Source: CAYREX01 sp964423505 (GTDB lineage Bacteria > Fermentibacterota > Fermentibacteria > Fermentibacterales > JCC-6). From it: DNA of 64,000 nt. A program made the position numbers and the translations under genes. How positions within the stretch are numbered: position 1 is the stretch's first letter; each line of letters begins with the position of its first letter. Positions 8,056 to 16,133 of the stretch are shown here, in pieces. The stretch lies in contig CAYREX010000003.1 of the NCBI GenBank assembly GCA_964423505.1, positions 186,001 to 250,000 on the forward strand, read 5' to 3'. A model generated the notes under the pieces. The model was not told the origin of the DNA. It searched no databases and saw only the letters and a program-made list of their open reading frames with translations.

Positions 8056-8813
8056 GCGCCGCCGGACGCTGCATAGTCTGCGGGGCCGGTCCCACCGGGC
8101 TCCACGTCATGAGGGAGCTCTCCGGCAGGGGAATCCCGGTCTGCCTGGTGGACGAGAGCGGCGACGCCCTGGAGAGGGCGGGGGGCGATACCCTGGTCGA
8201 GACGGTAGCAGGGAGCCCCCTGGAGGACAGCGTTCTGGAGAGCGCGGGAATCGCCGGTGCGAAGGCGCTGTTCGCGACCATGCCCGACGACAGGAGCAAC
8301 GTGTTCCTGACCCTCTCCGCCAGGCGCCTCAATCCGGACCTGCGGGTCTTCTCGGTGGCCCTGGACGGGAGCGCGGAGAGGAAGCTCCACCTGGTCGGAT
8401 GCGCCGCCACGGTGAACCCCCACCTGGCCGAGGGGTTCAGGCTCTCCACGGAGCTGCTCAGGCCGGACGTCGCCCGCTTCACCGACGGCCTGGTCTTCGG
8501 CGCCGAGAGCGAGGCGGGCTACATCAGCGTGACCGTCCCGACGGGGAGCCCCTCCGACGGGTCCACCCTCGCCGACCTGGACCTGGGCGGGAGGACAGGG
8601 GTGGTACTGGTGGCGGTGCGAAGGCGGGAGGGCACCACGGACTACAGCCCGAAGGGCTCGCTTGTCGTCCGCGCAGGAGACGCTCTGGTGGGCTTCGGGA
8701 GCGGCACCGACGCGGAGGCGATGGAGAGCGCTCTCGCCGAGGGGCCGGCGAGGCGGAGGAGGAGGGGGCTGCTCGCCCGCCTCCTCGGGCGTGGTCGGGG
8801 CGGCCGGACTTGA
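8052..8813 (+). CDS. Cytosolic RCK (TrkA-like) regulatory protein
   Basis: This soluble protein of about 253 aa has a Rossmann RCK-N domain (CIVCGAGPTGLHVMREL near the start, acidic DES after strand 2) and an RCK-C domain (about 150-225). It ends in a very basic tail (RRRRRGLLARLLGRGRGGR). It probably joins or modulates the channel encoded just upstream. GTG 8052 is preferred because AGGAGG (8041-8046) lies five bases before it and its GTGA overlaps the upstream stop; GTG 8046 is the alternative. The 3' end runs into the antisense tRNA-Pro gene: the last seven codons and the stop TGA (8811-8813) lie within it, which may explain the basic tail. Confidence 0.85.
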   Translation: MSAAGRCIVCGAGPTGLHVMRELSGRGIPVCLVDESGDALERAGGDTLVETVAGSPLEDSVLESAGIAGAKALFATMPDDRSNVFLTLSARRLNPDLRVFSVALDGSAERKLHLVGCAATVNPHLAEGFRLSTELLRPDVARFTDGLVFGAESEAGYISVTVPTGSPSDGSTLADLDLGGRTGVVLVAVRRREGTTDYSPKGSLVVRAGDALVGFGSGTDAEAMESALAEGPARRRRRGLLARLLGRGRGGRT

Positions 8814-8868
8814 ACCGGCGACCCCCTGCTCCCAAAGCAGGTGCGCTACCGGACTGCGCCACGCCCCG
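8792..8868 (-). tRNA. tRNA-Pro (anticodon UGG)
   Basis: The minus strand gives a full cloverleaf of 77 nt including an encoded CCA. The acceptor stem CGGGGCG pairs with CGCCCCG, followed by discriminator A and CCA (8792-8794). The anticodon loop is TTTGGGA, giving UGG, and the T arm contains GGTTCAAGTCC. Its 3' 22 bases overlap the end of the plus-strand RCK gene. Confidence 0.97.
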
Positions 8869-8878
8869 ACGGTCTGGA

Positions 8879-8907
8879 ATCCTACTTCCCGCCCGTCCGG
8901 CGGGCAA
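8879..8907 (-). promoter_or_regulatory. Probable promoter of tRNA-Pro
   Basis: Reading the minus strand, TTGCCC (8902-8907) and TAGGAT (8879-8884) are separated by 17 bases. Each matches four of six consensus positions. Transcription would start about four bases before the tRNA. Confidence 0.5.
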
Positions 8908-9046
8908 GGAGGAGCGTCCCGGAGCTTGACCCGGGACCCCTCCGGGAACATCTTCCCGCGGGTTTGCGTTACCTCACCACTGGAGATACACACCGATACA
9001 TAAGGGCCGGCAGCGAGCCCCGGCTGACGGGAGATCCTCCGGCATC

Positions 9047-10705
9047 ATGCGAAAGGCAGCCACGATGAGAACCAAGACCTCTATCCTCATCCTCCTCCTG
9101 GTCCCCCTCGCCGCCGCGGCGGCCTCCTCCGGCCCGGAGGCCTTCATCACCCCGCACAGGTCCATGCGCGTGAACGGCGTCACGCCGGACATACTGCATG
9201 CGCTGGAGGAGAGCGACATCACCGTCGAGTGGGCCCACGGCGACAAGGCCACGGTCTACGTCAGCGCCGAGCAGGAGCGGCTCCTGGGCTACCTCGGTCT
9301 CGCTCCGGTCAGGGTGCCGGTGCCCGAGCCGCTGGTTCCCTACCCGAGCCTGGAGGACATCTACGACTCCATCGACCAGATACTCGCCGCGCACCAAGAC
9401 ATCTGCCGCGGGGTCACCATCGGCACCAGCGTGCAGGGAAGGCCCATAAGGGCGGTCGTCGTCTCGGCCAATCCCGGCGTCGAGGAGGTGGAGCCGGAGC
9501 TTCGCATACACGGCGGCATCCACGGCGACGAGATGACCTCGGCCATGGTCACCCGTCACTACCTGGACGTCCTCACCGACGGCTACGCCACCAGCCCGGT
9601 CTGCCAGTACCTGGTGGACGGGGCGGAGACCTGGATCATCCCGGTCCTCAACCCGGACGGGTACGTGGCCGACCAGAGGTACAACGCCAACGGCGTCGAC
9701 CTGAACAGGAACCTGAGCTACATGGGCTACCCCGACCCGTTCTCCGAGCCGGAGACGCGGGCGCTGCGGGACATCACAATGCAGAGCTGGCCGGCGGTCG
9801 AGAACTTCGTGAACCCGTTCTGCGTCGGGCTCTCCCTCCACGGCGGCGCCGAATGCTTCAACTCCCCCTGGAACTACACCGAGAGCCCGCTGCCGGAGGA
9901 CGTCGACCTCATGTACGTCCAGGGAGACAACTACGCCGGCAACCCCGGCATAGTCTCCTACTTCGGCAGCTTCACCATCTACGTACCGGGCGCCACCTGG
10001 TACGAGACCAACGGCGACGTGAACGACTGGAGCTACGGCGAGTGCGGCACGGTCGACCAGACGATAGAGGTGCACAACGACAAGCACGCCTCCGACTGGC
10101 CGGGGGTCAGCGAGGCTCACTACGGCGCCATACTCCAGTTCTTCCAGGAGGGCACCTACGGCATCTGGGGCACCGTGGTCGACGGCTCGGGGAACCCGCT
10201 GGACGCCGAGATAGGCATAGGCTCCTCCTCCGACTCCGAGCCGCTCCGCTTCTGCCGGACCGACGTCACCATGGGCGACTACCACAAGACGCTGCTTCCG
10301 GGCACCTACGACGTCCAGGCGACCGCCGACGGCTACGGCTCCGGGACGGTCACCGGCGTGACGGTCGGCTCCGGCGAGCGGGTGGAGGTCAGCTTCGTGC
10401 TGGATCCCGTGGGCATCGAGGAGGGCCACGGCACGGTCCCCGGCCCCGCCGGCATCTCCGTCGGGCCGAACCCGGCCATGCGAAGCTGCACCATAGCCAT
10501 CGGCGGCGGACTTGGTGGAGAGCTGGCCATATACGATATTACCGGGCGCACCGTTCACAGAGAGACCGTACCCGCCGGTACGTCCTCGGTGTCCTGGTCG
10601 TGCGAGGACGGGAGCGGCGCCAGGGTCCCCTCCGGCATCTACCTCGTCAGGCTCTCGAGCGGCTCGCAGGACCACACCGCAAGGCTCACGGTAGGGTCGA
10701 TCTAG
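9047..10705 (+). CDS. Secreted M14 zinc carboxypeptidase with T9SS/FlgD-like C-terminal domain
   Basis: This exported metallopeptidase of 552 aa would trim C-terminal residues from peptides. A signal peptide (ILILLLVPLAAAAASS) is followed by the M14 domain. Zinc ligands are in GGIHGDEM and LSLHGGAE, substrate contacts in NPDGY and VDLNRN, and a catalytic Glu in QTIEVHND. A carboxypeptidase-regulatory-like domain (about 375-445) and a C-terminal domain of about 85 residues follow (VGPNPAM..., ELAIYDITG, GIYLVRLSSG). The last is typical of type IX secretion or FlgD-Ig sorting domains in FCB bacteria. The start is either ATG 9047 or ATG 9065; the first keeps more charge before the hydrophobic stretch. 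The gene stands alone, with short gaps either side. Confidence 0.92.
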   Translation: MRKAATMRTKTSILILLLVPLAAAAASSGPEAFITPHRSMRVNGVTPDILHALEESDITVEWAHGDKATVYVSAEQERLLGYLGLAPVRVPVPEPLVPYPSLEDIYDSIDQILAAHQDICRGVTIGTSVQGRPIRAVVVSANPGVEEVEPELRIHGGIHGDEMTSAMVTRHYLDVLTDGYATSPVCQYLVDGAETWIIPVLNPDGYVADQRYNANGVDLNRNLSYMGYPDPFSEPETRALRDITMQSWPAVENFVNPFCVGLSLHGGAECFNSPWNYTESPLPEDVDLMYVQGDNYAGNPGIVSYFGSFTIYVPGATWYETNGDVNDWSYGECGTVDQTIEVHNDKHASDWPGVSEAHYGAILQFFQEGTYGIWGTVVDGSGNPLDAEIGIGSSSDSEPLRFCRTDVTMGDYHKTLLPGTYDVQATADGYGSGTVTGVTVGSGERVEVSFVLDPVGIEEGHGTVPGPAGISVGPNPAMRSCTIAIGGGLGGELAIYDITGRTVHRETVPAGTSSVSWSCEDGSGARVPSGIYLVRLSSGSQDHTARLTVGSI

Positions 10706-10746
10706 CAGGGTAGGACAGTCAGGAAGAAGAAGGGTTCGAAGTCAAA

Positions 10747-11010
10747 ATGGCTCACAAGAAGTCCTCGAGCAGTTCCCGGAACGGCCGCGACAGCGCGGGC
10801 AGGAGGCTCGGCGTCAAGGCCTCCTCGGGCAGCCTGGTCACGGCCGGCACCATAATCGTCCGCCAGCGCGGCACCAGGATCCATCCCGGCCTGAACGTGG
10901 GCAGGGGGGGGGACGACACCCTCTTCGCCCGAGCCGACGGCCGGGTGAGGTTCCACAGCCTGCGCGGCAGGAAGGTGGCCTCGGTAGTAGCAGAGCCCGA
11001 CCTCGGTTGA
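10747..11010 (+). CDS. rpmA: 50S ribosomal protein L27
   Basis: This 87-aa protein has the L27 N-terminus MAHKKSSSSSRNGRDS, the core GRRLGVK and IIVRQRGTRIHPGLNVGRGGDDTLFA, matching the usual length of about 85. L27 sits near the peptidyl transferase centre of the large subunit. The N-terminus lacks the cleaved extension found in Firmicutes. A GGAAGAAGAAGGG purine stretch precedes the start. Normally rplU (L21) is directly upstream; here a carboxypeptidase occupies that place, so the L21-L27 pair has been split. The gene downstream is hutI, ten bases away. Confidence 0.97.
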   Translation: MAHKKSSSSSRNGRDSAGRRLGVKASSGSLVTAGTIIVRQRGTRIHPGLNVGRGGDDTLFARADGRVRFHSLRGRKVASVVAEPDLG

Positions 11011-11020
11011 CGCCTCGCGC

Positions 11021-12337
11021 ATGAGGGCACCTGCCGACCTGCTCCTTACGGACGTGGGACAGCTGGTAACCATGGAGGGCCCCCCCCGGGACAGGCGGGG
11101 GGCGCTCCATTCCTCTCTCTCCCTCCGAACCGGCGCCGCCATCGCATCCCTTGACGGCCGCATCGTCTGGACCGGCCCCTCCGCGAGGGCTTTCGGGGAG
11201 GTGGAGCTCGTCACCGGCGGTGTCGAGCGCTCCGCCGGAGGCCGGCTGGTCACACCCGGCTTCGTCGACTCCCACACCCATCCGCTCTTCGCGGTCACCA
11301 GGGAGGCGGAGTTCGCACTCAGGGCGGAGGGCGCCGACTACGAGGAGATAGCGGCGGCAGGCGGCGGCATCCTCAGCAGCGTGGAGGCCACCAGGGCCGC
11401 GGCCGATGCCACCATCGAGGAGAACCTCGTCAACCACCTCGGGACGATGCTGCTGCTGGGCACCACGACGGTCGAGGCCAAGAGCGGGTACGGGCTGGAC
11501 CGGGAGACCGAGCTCCGATGCCTCAGGGTAGCCCGGGACGTCTCCGCCGGCTGGCCCCAGACCATCGTCCGGACGTTCCTGGGAGCCCACGAAGTCCCGA
11601 CCGAGTACCGGGACGACCCGGACGGCTACCTGGACATGCTGGTCTCGGAGGTGCTCCCCTCGGTCGGGGAGGAGGACCTGGCGGAATTCGTTGACATCTT
11701 CTGCGAGAAGGGCGTCTTCACTCCGGAGCAGACCGAGCGTTACCTGCGCGCGGCATCGGACATGGGCTTTCGGCTCAAGCTCCACGCCGACGAGCTCCAC
11801 GACACCGGGGGCGCCGGCGTCGCGGTGAATGTCGGGGCCGTCAGCGCCGACCACCTGCTCCGGGTCTCGAAGGAGAACGCGAGGAGGCTTGCCGGGAGCG
11901 CCGTCGTGGCCACGCTGCTGCCGGGCACCGCGCTCTTCCTCGGCAAGCAGTTCCCTCCGGGGCGGGAGCTGGTGGACGCCGGCGCGGCGGTCGCCCTGGC
12001 CACCGACTTCAACCCGGGCAGCTGTTTCTGCGAGTCGATGCCGTTCATGGTCAACCTGGCGGTATGCGCCTGCGGCCTCACCGTCGAGGAGGCCCTGGTG
12101 GCCGCCACGGTCAACGGGGCCGCCGCGGTGGGCCTGGCGGGGAGCAAGGGCTCCCTGTCGCCGGGGATGGACGCCGACATGGTGCTCTGGGACCTTGATG
12201 ACTACAGAGGTATTGCGTATCACATGGCCGTTCCGGACATCGAAGAGGTCTTCTGCGGCGGACGTCCCGTATCCGGGATGTTCCGGGGGCCGGGCCGCCC
12301 AGCCGCGGATAGCTCCGGGCAGGGGAGCCGTCAATGA
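11021..12337 (+). CDS. hutI: Imidazolonepropionase
   Basis: This amidohydrolase carries out the third step of histidine degradation, hydrolysing 4-imidazolone-5-propanoate to N-formimino-L-glutamate in the cytoplasm. The 438-aa protein shows the metal site VDSHTHP, the family block EAKSGYGLD, then LGAHEVP, KLHADELHDTGG and the ATDFNPGSC block. Length is close to the usual 400-420. No other hut gene is in the window, so the pathway must be completed elsewhere. The start ATG has no obvious Shine-Dalgarno. The stop overlaps the next start (ATGA). Confidence 0.96.
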   Translation: MRAPADLLLTDVGQLVTMEGPPRDRRGALHSSLSLRTGAAIASLDGRIVWTGPSARAFGEVELVTGGVERSAGGRLVTPGFVDSHTHPLFAVTREAEFALRAEGADYEEIAAAGGGILSSVEATRAAADATIEENLVNHLGTMLLLGTTTVEAKSGYGLDRETELRCLRVARDVSAGWPQTIVRTFLGAHEVPTEYRDDPDGYLDMLVSEVLPSVGEEDLAEFVDIFCEKGVFTPEQTERYLRAASDMGFRLKLHADELHDTGGAGVAVNVGAVSADHLLRVSKENARRLAGSAVVATLLPGTALFLGKQFPPGRELVDAGAAVALATDFNPGSCFCESMPFMVNLAVCACGLTVEEALVAATVNGAAAVGLAGSKGSLSPGMDADMVLWDLDDYRGIAYHMAVPDIEEVFCGGRPVSGMFRGPGRPAADSSGQGSRQ

Positions 12338-14082
12338 TCGACATCGAGCAGAGACGCAAGGTCCAGGAACTGATTCAGAAGGGGCGCTACGACAGCGCCG
12401 AGAAGGTCCTGAACCACATGATGAACCAGGACCCGGACGAGCCCTCAACCCACAACACGCTCGGCGACGTCCTGGCGAAGCTGGGCGAGCAGGAGAGGGC
12501 CCTCGAGCACTTCGGCACCGCCGCGGAGCTCTACTGCGATAACGGCCTGCACTCCGCCGCCCTCTCGGTGGCCAGGAAGGCCCTCCGGATGGACGAGGGC
12601 TTCACCAAGGCGCACTACATCAAGGCGCGCAGCTTCGACATGCAGGACAAGCCGGAGAAGGCGAGGGGCGAGTACCTCGAGTACCTCCGCTCGAAGCCGC
12701 CGGTCCGGGACCGGGCCGTGCTCCGCTCCTGCGAGGCGATGACCAGACTGGACCCGGAGAACGACAAATGGGTGCTCAGGCTCGCCAAGCTGGCCGCAGG
12801 CAGAGATGACGATACCGCCCTGGCCAGAGCCGTGGAGCTTGCCGATGAGAGGGGCCTGAAGCAGCACGGCAGGCTGAGGCGCGCCCTGGAGAAGCTCAGG
12901 AAGAAGCTGGGCAACAGCGAGGAGCCGGCCTCCACCGTCTCGCAGGTAGACTTCGAGGAGTCCGACTTCGTCGAGGCGCAGGAGGAGCCGGAGGAGACCG
13001 GCGAGCTCGCCGGCCCCGGCAGGAAGCGCATTGGGGAGTACTTCGTCGCGGAGGGGCTCCTGGAGGCCTCGGACGTGCTGAGGGCCCTGGAGATACAGGG
13101 CGGGAACGACGAGCCCAGGAAGCTCGGCGACATCCTGGTCGACCTCGGGCTGGTCTCCTCCCGGCAGGTCAGGGAGGCACTGGGCAGGCAGATTGAGGAC
13201 ATGAGGCAGGAGCTGGAGCGCTCCAAGGGTGACGGACTGGGCTACGTCGAGCTGGGGAACCTCCTCCTCGAGGTGGGCGACTTCTACGGAGCGGTCGACG
13301 CCTACCTGAACGCCTGCACCATATACAGGGCGAATCGGCGGGAGAGCATGGTCTTCGAGCTTCTCGAGGGAGTGCTCGACATCTGCCCCGAGTCCCTCAG
13401 CGCGGCAAAGGAGCTGGTCCGGATAAGGGAGGCTATGGACGTGGAGGGGCAGGCGAGGTCCTTCTACCGACTGGCGGTGGCCTACCTGCTGAACGACAGC
13501 CCCCACGAGGCGCTGGCCTCGCTGGAGGCGTCCGCGGCCATAGACCCGCACTTCCAGATGACCCGGACGCTCATGAACGGGATACGGCCCAGCCTCGCCG
13601 ACTCCGAGGACTACGCCGACATAGCCCTCATCCTGGCAGACATAGACGAGAAGTTCGACCGGGAGTCGGCCCACTCCCTCGCCGGGATCATCCGCGACTT
13701 CCAGGACGGCATCGAGCAGGCGGTCTCCCAGGACGACTACAACACACACTACGACCTCGGCATAGCCTACATGGAGATGGGTCTCAACCGCGAGGCCCTG
13801 AAGGAGTTCGAGCAGGTCCTCGGCAGCCCCGAGCACCGCCGCAAGGCCCGGGAGATGCTCGGCAGGTGCTGCCTCAGGCTGGAGCGCTACGACGAGGCCG
13901 AGGACCATTTCCGCAAAGGCCTCTCCCTCTCCGCCTCCGAGCCGGAGGTAGCCGTCGGCTTCCACCTGGCCCTCTCCGGGGTCTACAGGGCCACCGGACG
14001 AGAGACCAACGCCGCAAGGGAGCTGGACGCCGCCTCCAGGCTGGACCCGGACATAGTCAGGATGCGGGACAGGCTGGAATAG
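12334..14082 (+). CDS. TPR protein with central MshEN-like domain
   Basis: This soluble 582-aa scaffold protein has tetratricopeptide repeats at both ends (about 1-130 and 290-580). Between them is a charged acidic linker (about 195-225) and a region of about 60 residues (IGEYFVAEGLLEASDVLRAL, then LGDILVDLGLVSSRQVREAL). That pair resembles the double motif of the MshEN / type II secretion ATPase N-terminal domain, which can bind cyclic di-GMP in some proteins. The combination suggests a protein-interaction hub that could respond to a nucleotide second messenger, but this is inference from the motif pattern. The ATGA overlap with hutI and tight spacing to the next gene place it in the long plus-strand run. 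Confidence 0.75.
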   Translation: MIDIEQRRKVQELIQKGRYDSAEKVLNHMMNQDPDEPSTHNTLGDVLAKLGEQERALEHFGTAAELYCDNGLHSAALSVARKALRMDEGFTKAHYIKARSFDMQDKPEKARGEYLEYLRSKPPVRDRAVLRSCEAMTRLDPENDKWVLRLAKLAAGRDDDTALARAVELADERGLKQHGRLRRALEKLRKKLGNSEEPASTVSQVDFEESDFVEAQEEPEETGELAGPGRKRIGEYFVAEGLLEASDVLRALEIQGGNDEPRKLGDILVDLGLVSSRQVREALGRQIEDMRQELERSKGDGLGYVELGNLLLEVGDFYGAVDAYLNACTIYRANRRESMVFELLEGVLDICPESLSAAKELVRIREAMDVEGQARSFYRLAVAYLLNDSPHEALASLEASAAIDPHFQMTRTLMNGIRPSLADSEDYADIALILADIDEKFDRESAHSLAGIIRDFQDGIEQAVSQDDYNTHYDLGIAYMEMGLNREALKEFEQVLGSPEHRRKAREMLGRCCLRLERYDEAEDHFRKGLSLSASEPEVAVGFHLALSGVYRATGRETNAARELDAASRLDPDIVRMRDRLE

Positions 14083-14097
14083 GGACCCTTGGTCCCT
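14081..14097 (+). promoter_or_regulatory. Perfect hairpin over the start codon of the radical SAM gene
   Basis: AGGGACC (14081-14087) and GGTCCCT (14091-14097) form a 7-bp stem with a CTT loop, overlapping the upstream stop TAG (14080-14082). The proposed TTG start (14089-14091) has its TT in the loop and its G at the first stem pair, so the fold would limit initiation unless ribosomes arriving from the TPR gene open it. Confidence 0.55.
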
Positions 14098-15309
14098 CTG
14101 CAGCACGTCCGCAGGGGAGGGCCCGCCTGGGCCGCCGGGCTCCGGGCGGGCGACCGCCTGCTCGCATGCTCCGGACGGGAGCCGCAGGACTGGCTCGATA
14201 TCATCCGTCTCTGCACCGGCCCCTCCACGGAGCTGGTCTACCGCCGCGGTCCGCTCGAGCGCAGGGTCCTCCTTCGGAGAAGGCCGGGGGCCGACTGGGG
14301 CATGACCCCGGCCGGCATGGAGCCGGACCGCTGCAGGCGGCGCTGCGTCTTCTGCTTCGTAGCGCAGAACCCGCCGGGTGTCAGACCCTCCCTCCGGGTC
14401 AGGGACGACGACGTCAGGCACTCCTTCCTCCACGGGACCTACGTGACCCTGGACGATGCCATGGTCCGGGAGGCCGTCAGGCGCTCCCTCTCGCCGCTTC
14501 ACGTCTCCGTGCACGCCACGGACCCGGAGGTCAGGGGGAGGCTCCTGGGCTCCGCCGGCCCGGCCCCGGTGCTGGGGCACCTCGATGAGCTGGGTCGGGA
14601 GGGTATCCGCCTCTCGGCGCAGGTTGTTCTTGTCCCCGGGTGGAACGACGGCGTGGTGCTCCGCCGCACCCTGCTGGACCTGCTGGAGCTGCCTCGGGTA
14701 ACGGAGGTCGGGGTCGTGCCGGTCGGCCTCACGGAGCACCGTCAGGGGCTCACGGAGCTCCGGAGGCCGACCGCTCCCGAGGCTGCCGCGGCCCTGGAGA
14801 CGGTGAGGGTGACAGCCGAAGCCGCCCGCGGGAGAAGGGGGGTGCCCTGGGTGTACCCGGCGGACGAGCTGCTCAGCATCGCCGGTGCCGGGATCCCTCC
14901 GGCGGAGGCCTACGAGGGATGCACCATGGAGGCGGACGGCATAGGCCTGCTCTCCGCTCTCTCCGTCTACGGGCACCTGACCTGCCGCCGAAGCGGGGCC
15001 CTCTGCACCGGCGGCATCGCGGCCCCCCACCTCCGCAGGCTCCTCCGGGGCAGCGGGGTGAGGGTCCTGACGGTGCGGAACACCTTCTTCGGGCCGGAGG
15101 TCGGTGTCGCCGGCTTGATGAGCGGCCTTGATGTGGTTAGAACAGTCCGTGACCTGGGGGATGGCGAGAGGGTTCTCCTCCCCTCCGTGATGCTGGACCC
15201 TGAGGGGAGGACGCTGGACGGGCTGACGGTGCTCGACATGGAACGACTTGCAGGATGCGGGATAGATGTCCTGAGCGGTCCCGCGGAGCTTTTCGAGGAG
15301 TGCGGATGA
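14089..15309 (+). CDS. PDZ / radical SAM / DUF512 protein
   Basis: This predicted iron-sulfur enzyme belongs to the DUF512 radical SAM family known from Clostridia and cyanobacteria, whose reaction is not established. A PDZ-like N-terminus (VPLQHVRRGGPAWAAGLRAGDRLL) is followed by a CX3CX2C cluster motif (RCRRRCVFCF, about 83-92). The conserved FLHGTYVTLDD follows, then a long C-terminal DUF512 region with EGCTMEADGIG and CTGGIAAPHL. At 406 aa it is near the family size. The TTG start is the only one keeping the PDZ domain whole, and it lies in a hairpin. The stop overlaps the next ATG (ATGA). Confidence 0.85.
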   Translation: MVPLQHVRRGGPAWAAGLRAGDRLLACSGREPQDWLDIIRLCTGPSTELVYRRGPLERRVLLRRRPGADWGMTPAGMEPDRCRRRCVFCFVAQNPPGVRPSLRVRDDDVRHSFLHGTYVTLDDAMVREAVRRSLSPLHVSVHATDPEVRGRLLGSAGPAPVLGHLDELGREGIRLSAQVVLVPGWNDGVVLRRTLLDLLELPRVTEVGVVPVGLTEHRQGLTELRRPTAPEAAAALETVRVTAEAARGRRGVPWVYPADELLSIAGAGIPPAEAYEGCTMEADGIGLLSALSVYGHLTCRRSGALCTGGIAAPHLRRLLRGSGVRVLTVRNTFFGPEVGVAGLMSGLDVVRTVRDLGDGERVLLPSVMLDPEGRTLDGLTVLDMERLAGCGIDVLSGPAELFEECG

Positions 15310-16133
15310 GCATCTCTCTACCAATCCTCGTGGTCATCCTCCTGGTACTCCTGCTTCTCCTGGAGAGGGAGAGGAGGAGGCGGTCGGAGTTGCGCCGGAG
15401 GATAGCCGGGCTGGAGGAGGACCTCGAGGCCCTGAGCAGCGAGCGCAAGGAGGCGGACAGCCTGAAGTCCGACATCCTCGCCCGGATAGGCGCGTCGCTC
15501 CGGAAGCCGCTGGAGTCCGTGAGGCGCACTGCCATGGAGCTGACCAGGCCGTTCGACCGCTCCCCGGAGGCGAGGGTGCAGCTTGACAGGCTGGTCCGCG
15601 GGATAGAGGAGATAGAGGACTTCCTGGAGGTCATCAGGCAGATAGCCTTCCTCGGCAGGATGGACCTCTCCGGAGGCTCCCCCTTCCTCACGGGGGAGGA
15701 GTCCTCGGAGATAGTCCTGGACGACCTGCTCCTCGAGATTCTGGACGACTGGGAGGACCGCCTGGCCGAGAGGGGCGTCTCGCTGGCGGTCTCCCTTGCC
15801 GAGGACGTCACCGTCAGGGGGAGTCTCAAGTACCTGAGGCAGGCGGTCGGCAACGTCCTCTCCGAGGTGGCGAGCGTCGCCCCGGAGGGAGGGATGGTCA
15901 GCGTCCTGCTGGGGACCGGCGACGGCAGGGCGAGGATGGTCATGGAGTGCCGTGGCAGCTCCGGCGAGGGTCGGGAGGGCTCCGCCCTGGGCGTGGAGCT
16001 GGCCAGGCAGATAGTCAGCGCCCACCAGGGCTGGCTCACGGGAGACCCGGTCAAGGGCCGGTACGTCATGGAGCTGGGGCTTGCCGGCGATGACGGGAAC
16101 GGGTACGGGGGAGGTGAGACCGCGACCCGATGA
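15306..16133 (+). CDS. Membrane-anchored degenerate histidine kinase (pseudokinase)
   Basis: This 275-aa protein has a single N-terminal membrane helix (LPILVVILLVLLLLL), a basic/coiled segment, then regions aligning with a histidine kinase dimerisation helix and ATPase domain. The usual SHELRTP position reads GASLRKPL, so the phospho-accepting His and its Glu are gone. The N-box region reads GNVLSEVASVAPEGG, losing the Mg-binding Asn. No DxGxG box is visible, though a G2-like ALGVELARQIVSAHQG remains. It is unlikely to phosphorylate itself and may act as a scaffold or dimer partner. It overlaps both neighbours by four bases. Start ATG 15306 is chosen over a longer frame for this overlap. Confidence 0.7.
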   Translation: MSISLPILVVILLVLLLLLERERRRRSELRRRIAGLEEDLEALSSERKEADSLKSDILARIGASLRKPLESVRRTAMELTRPFDRSPEARVQLDRLVRGIEEIEDFLEVIRQIAFLGRMDLSGGSPFLTGEESSEIVLDDLLLEILDDWEDRLAERGVSLAVSLAEDVTVRGSLKYLRQAVGNVLSEVASVAPEGGMVSVLLGTGDGRARMVMECRGSSGEGREGSALGVELARQIVSAHQGWLTGDPVKGRYVMELGLAGDDGNGYGGGETATR

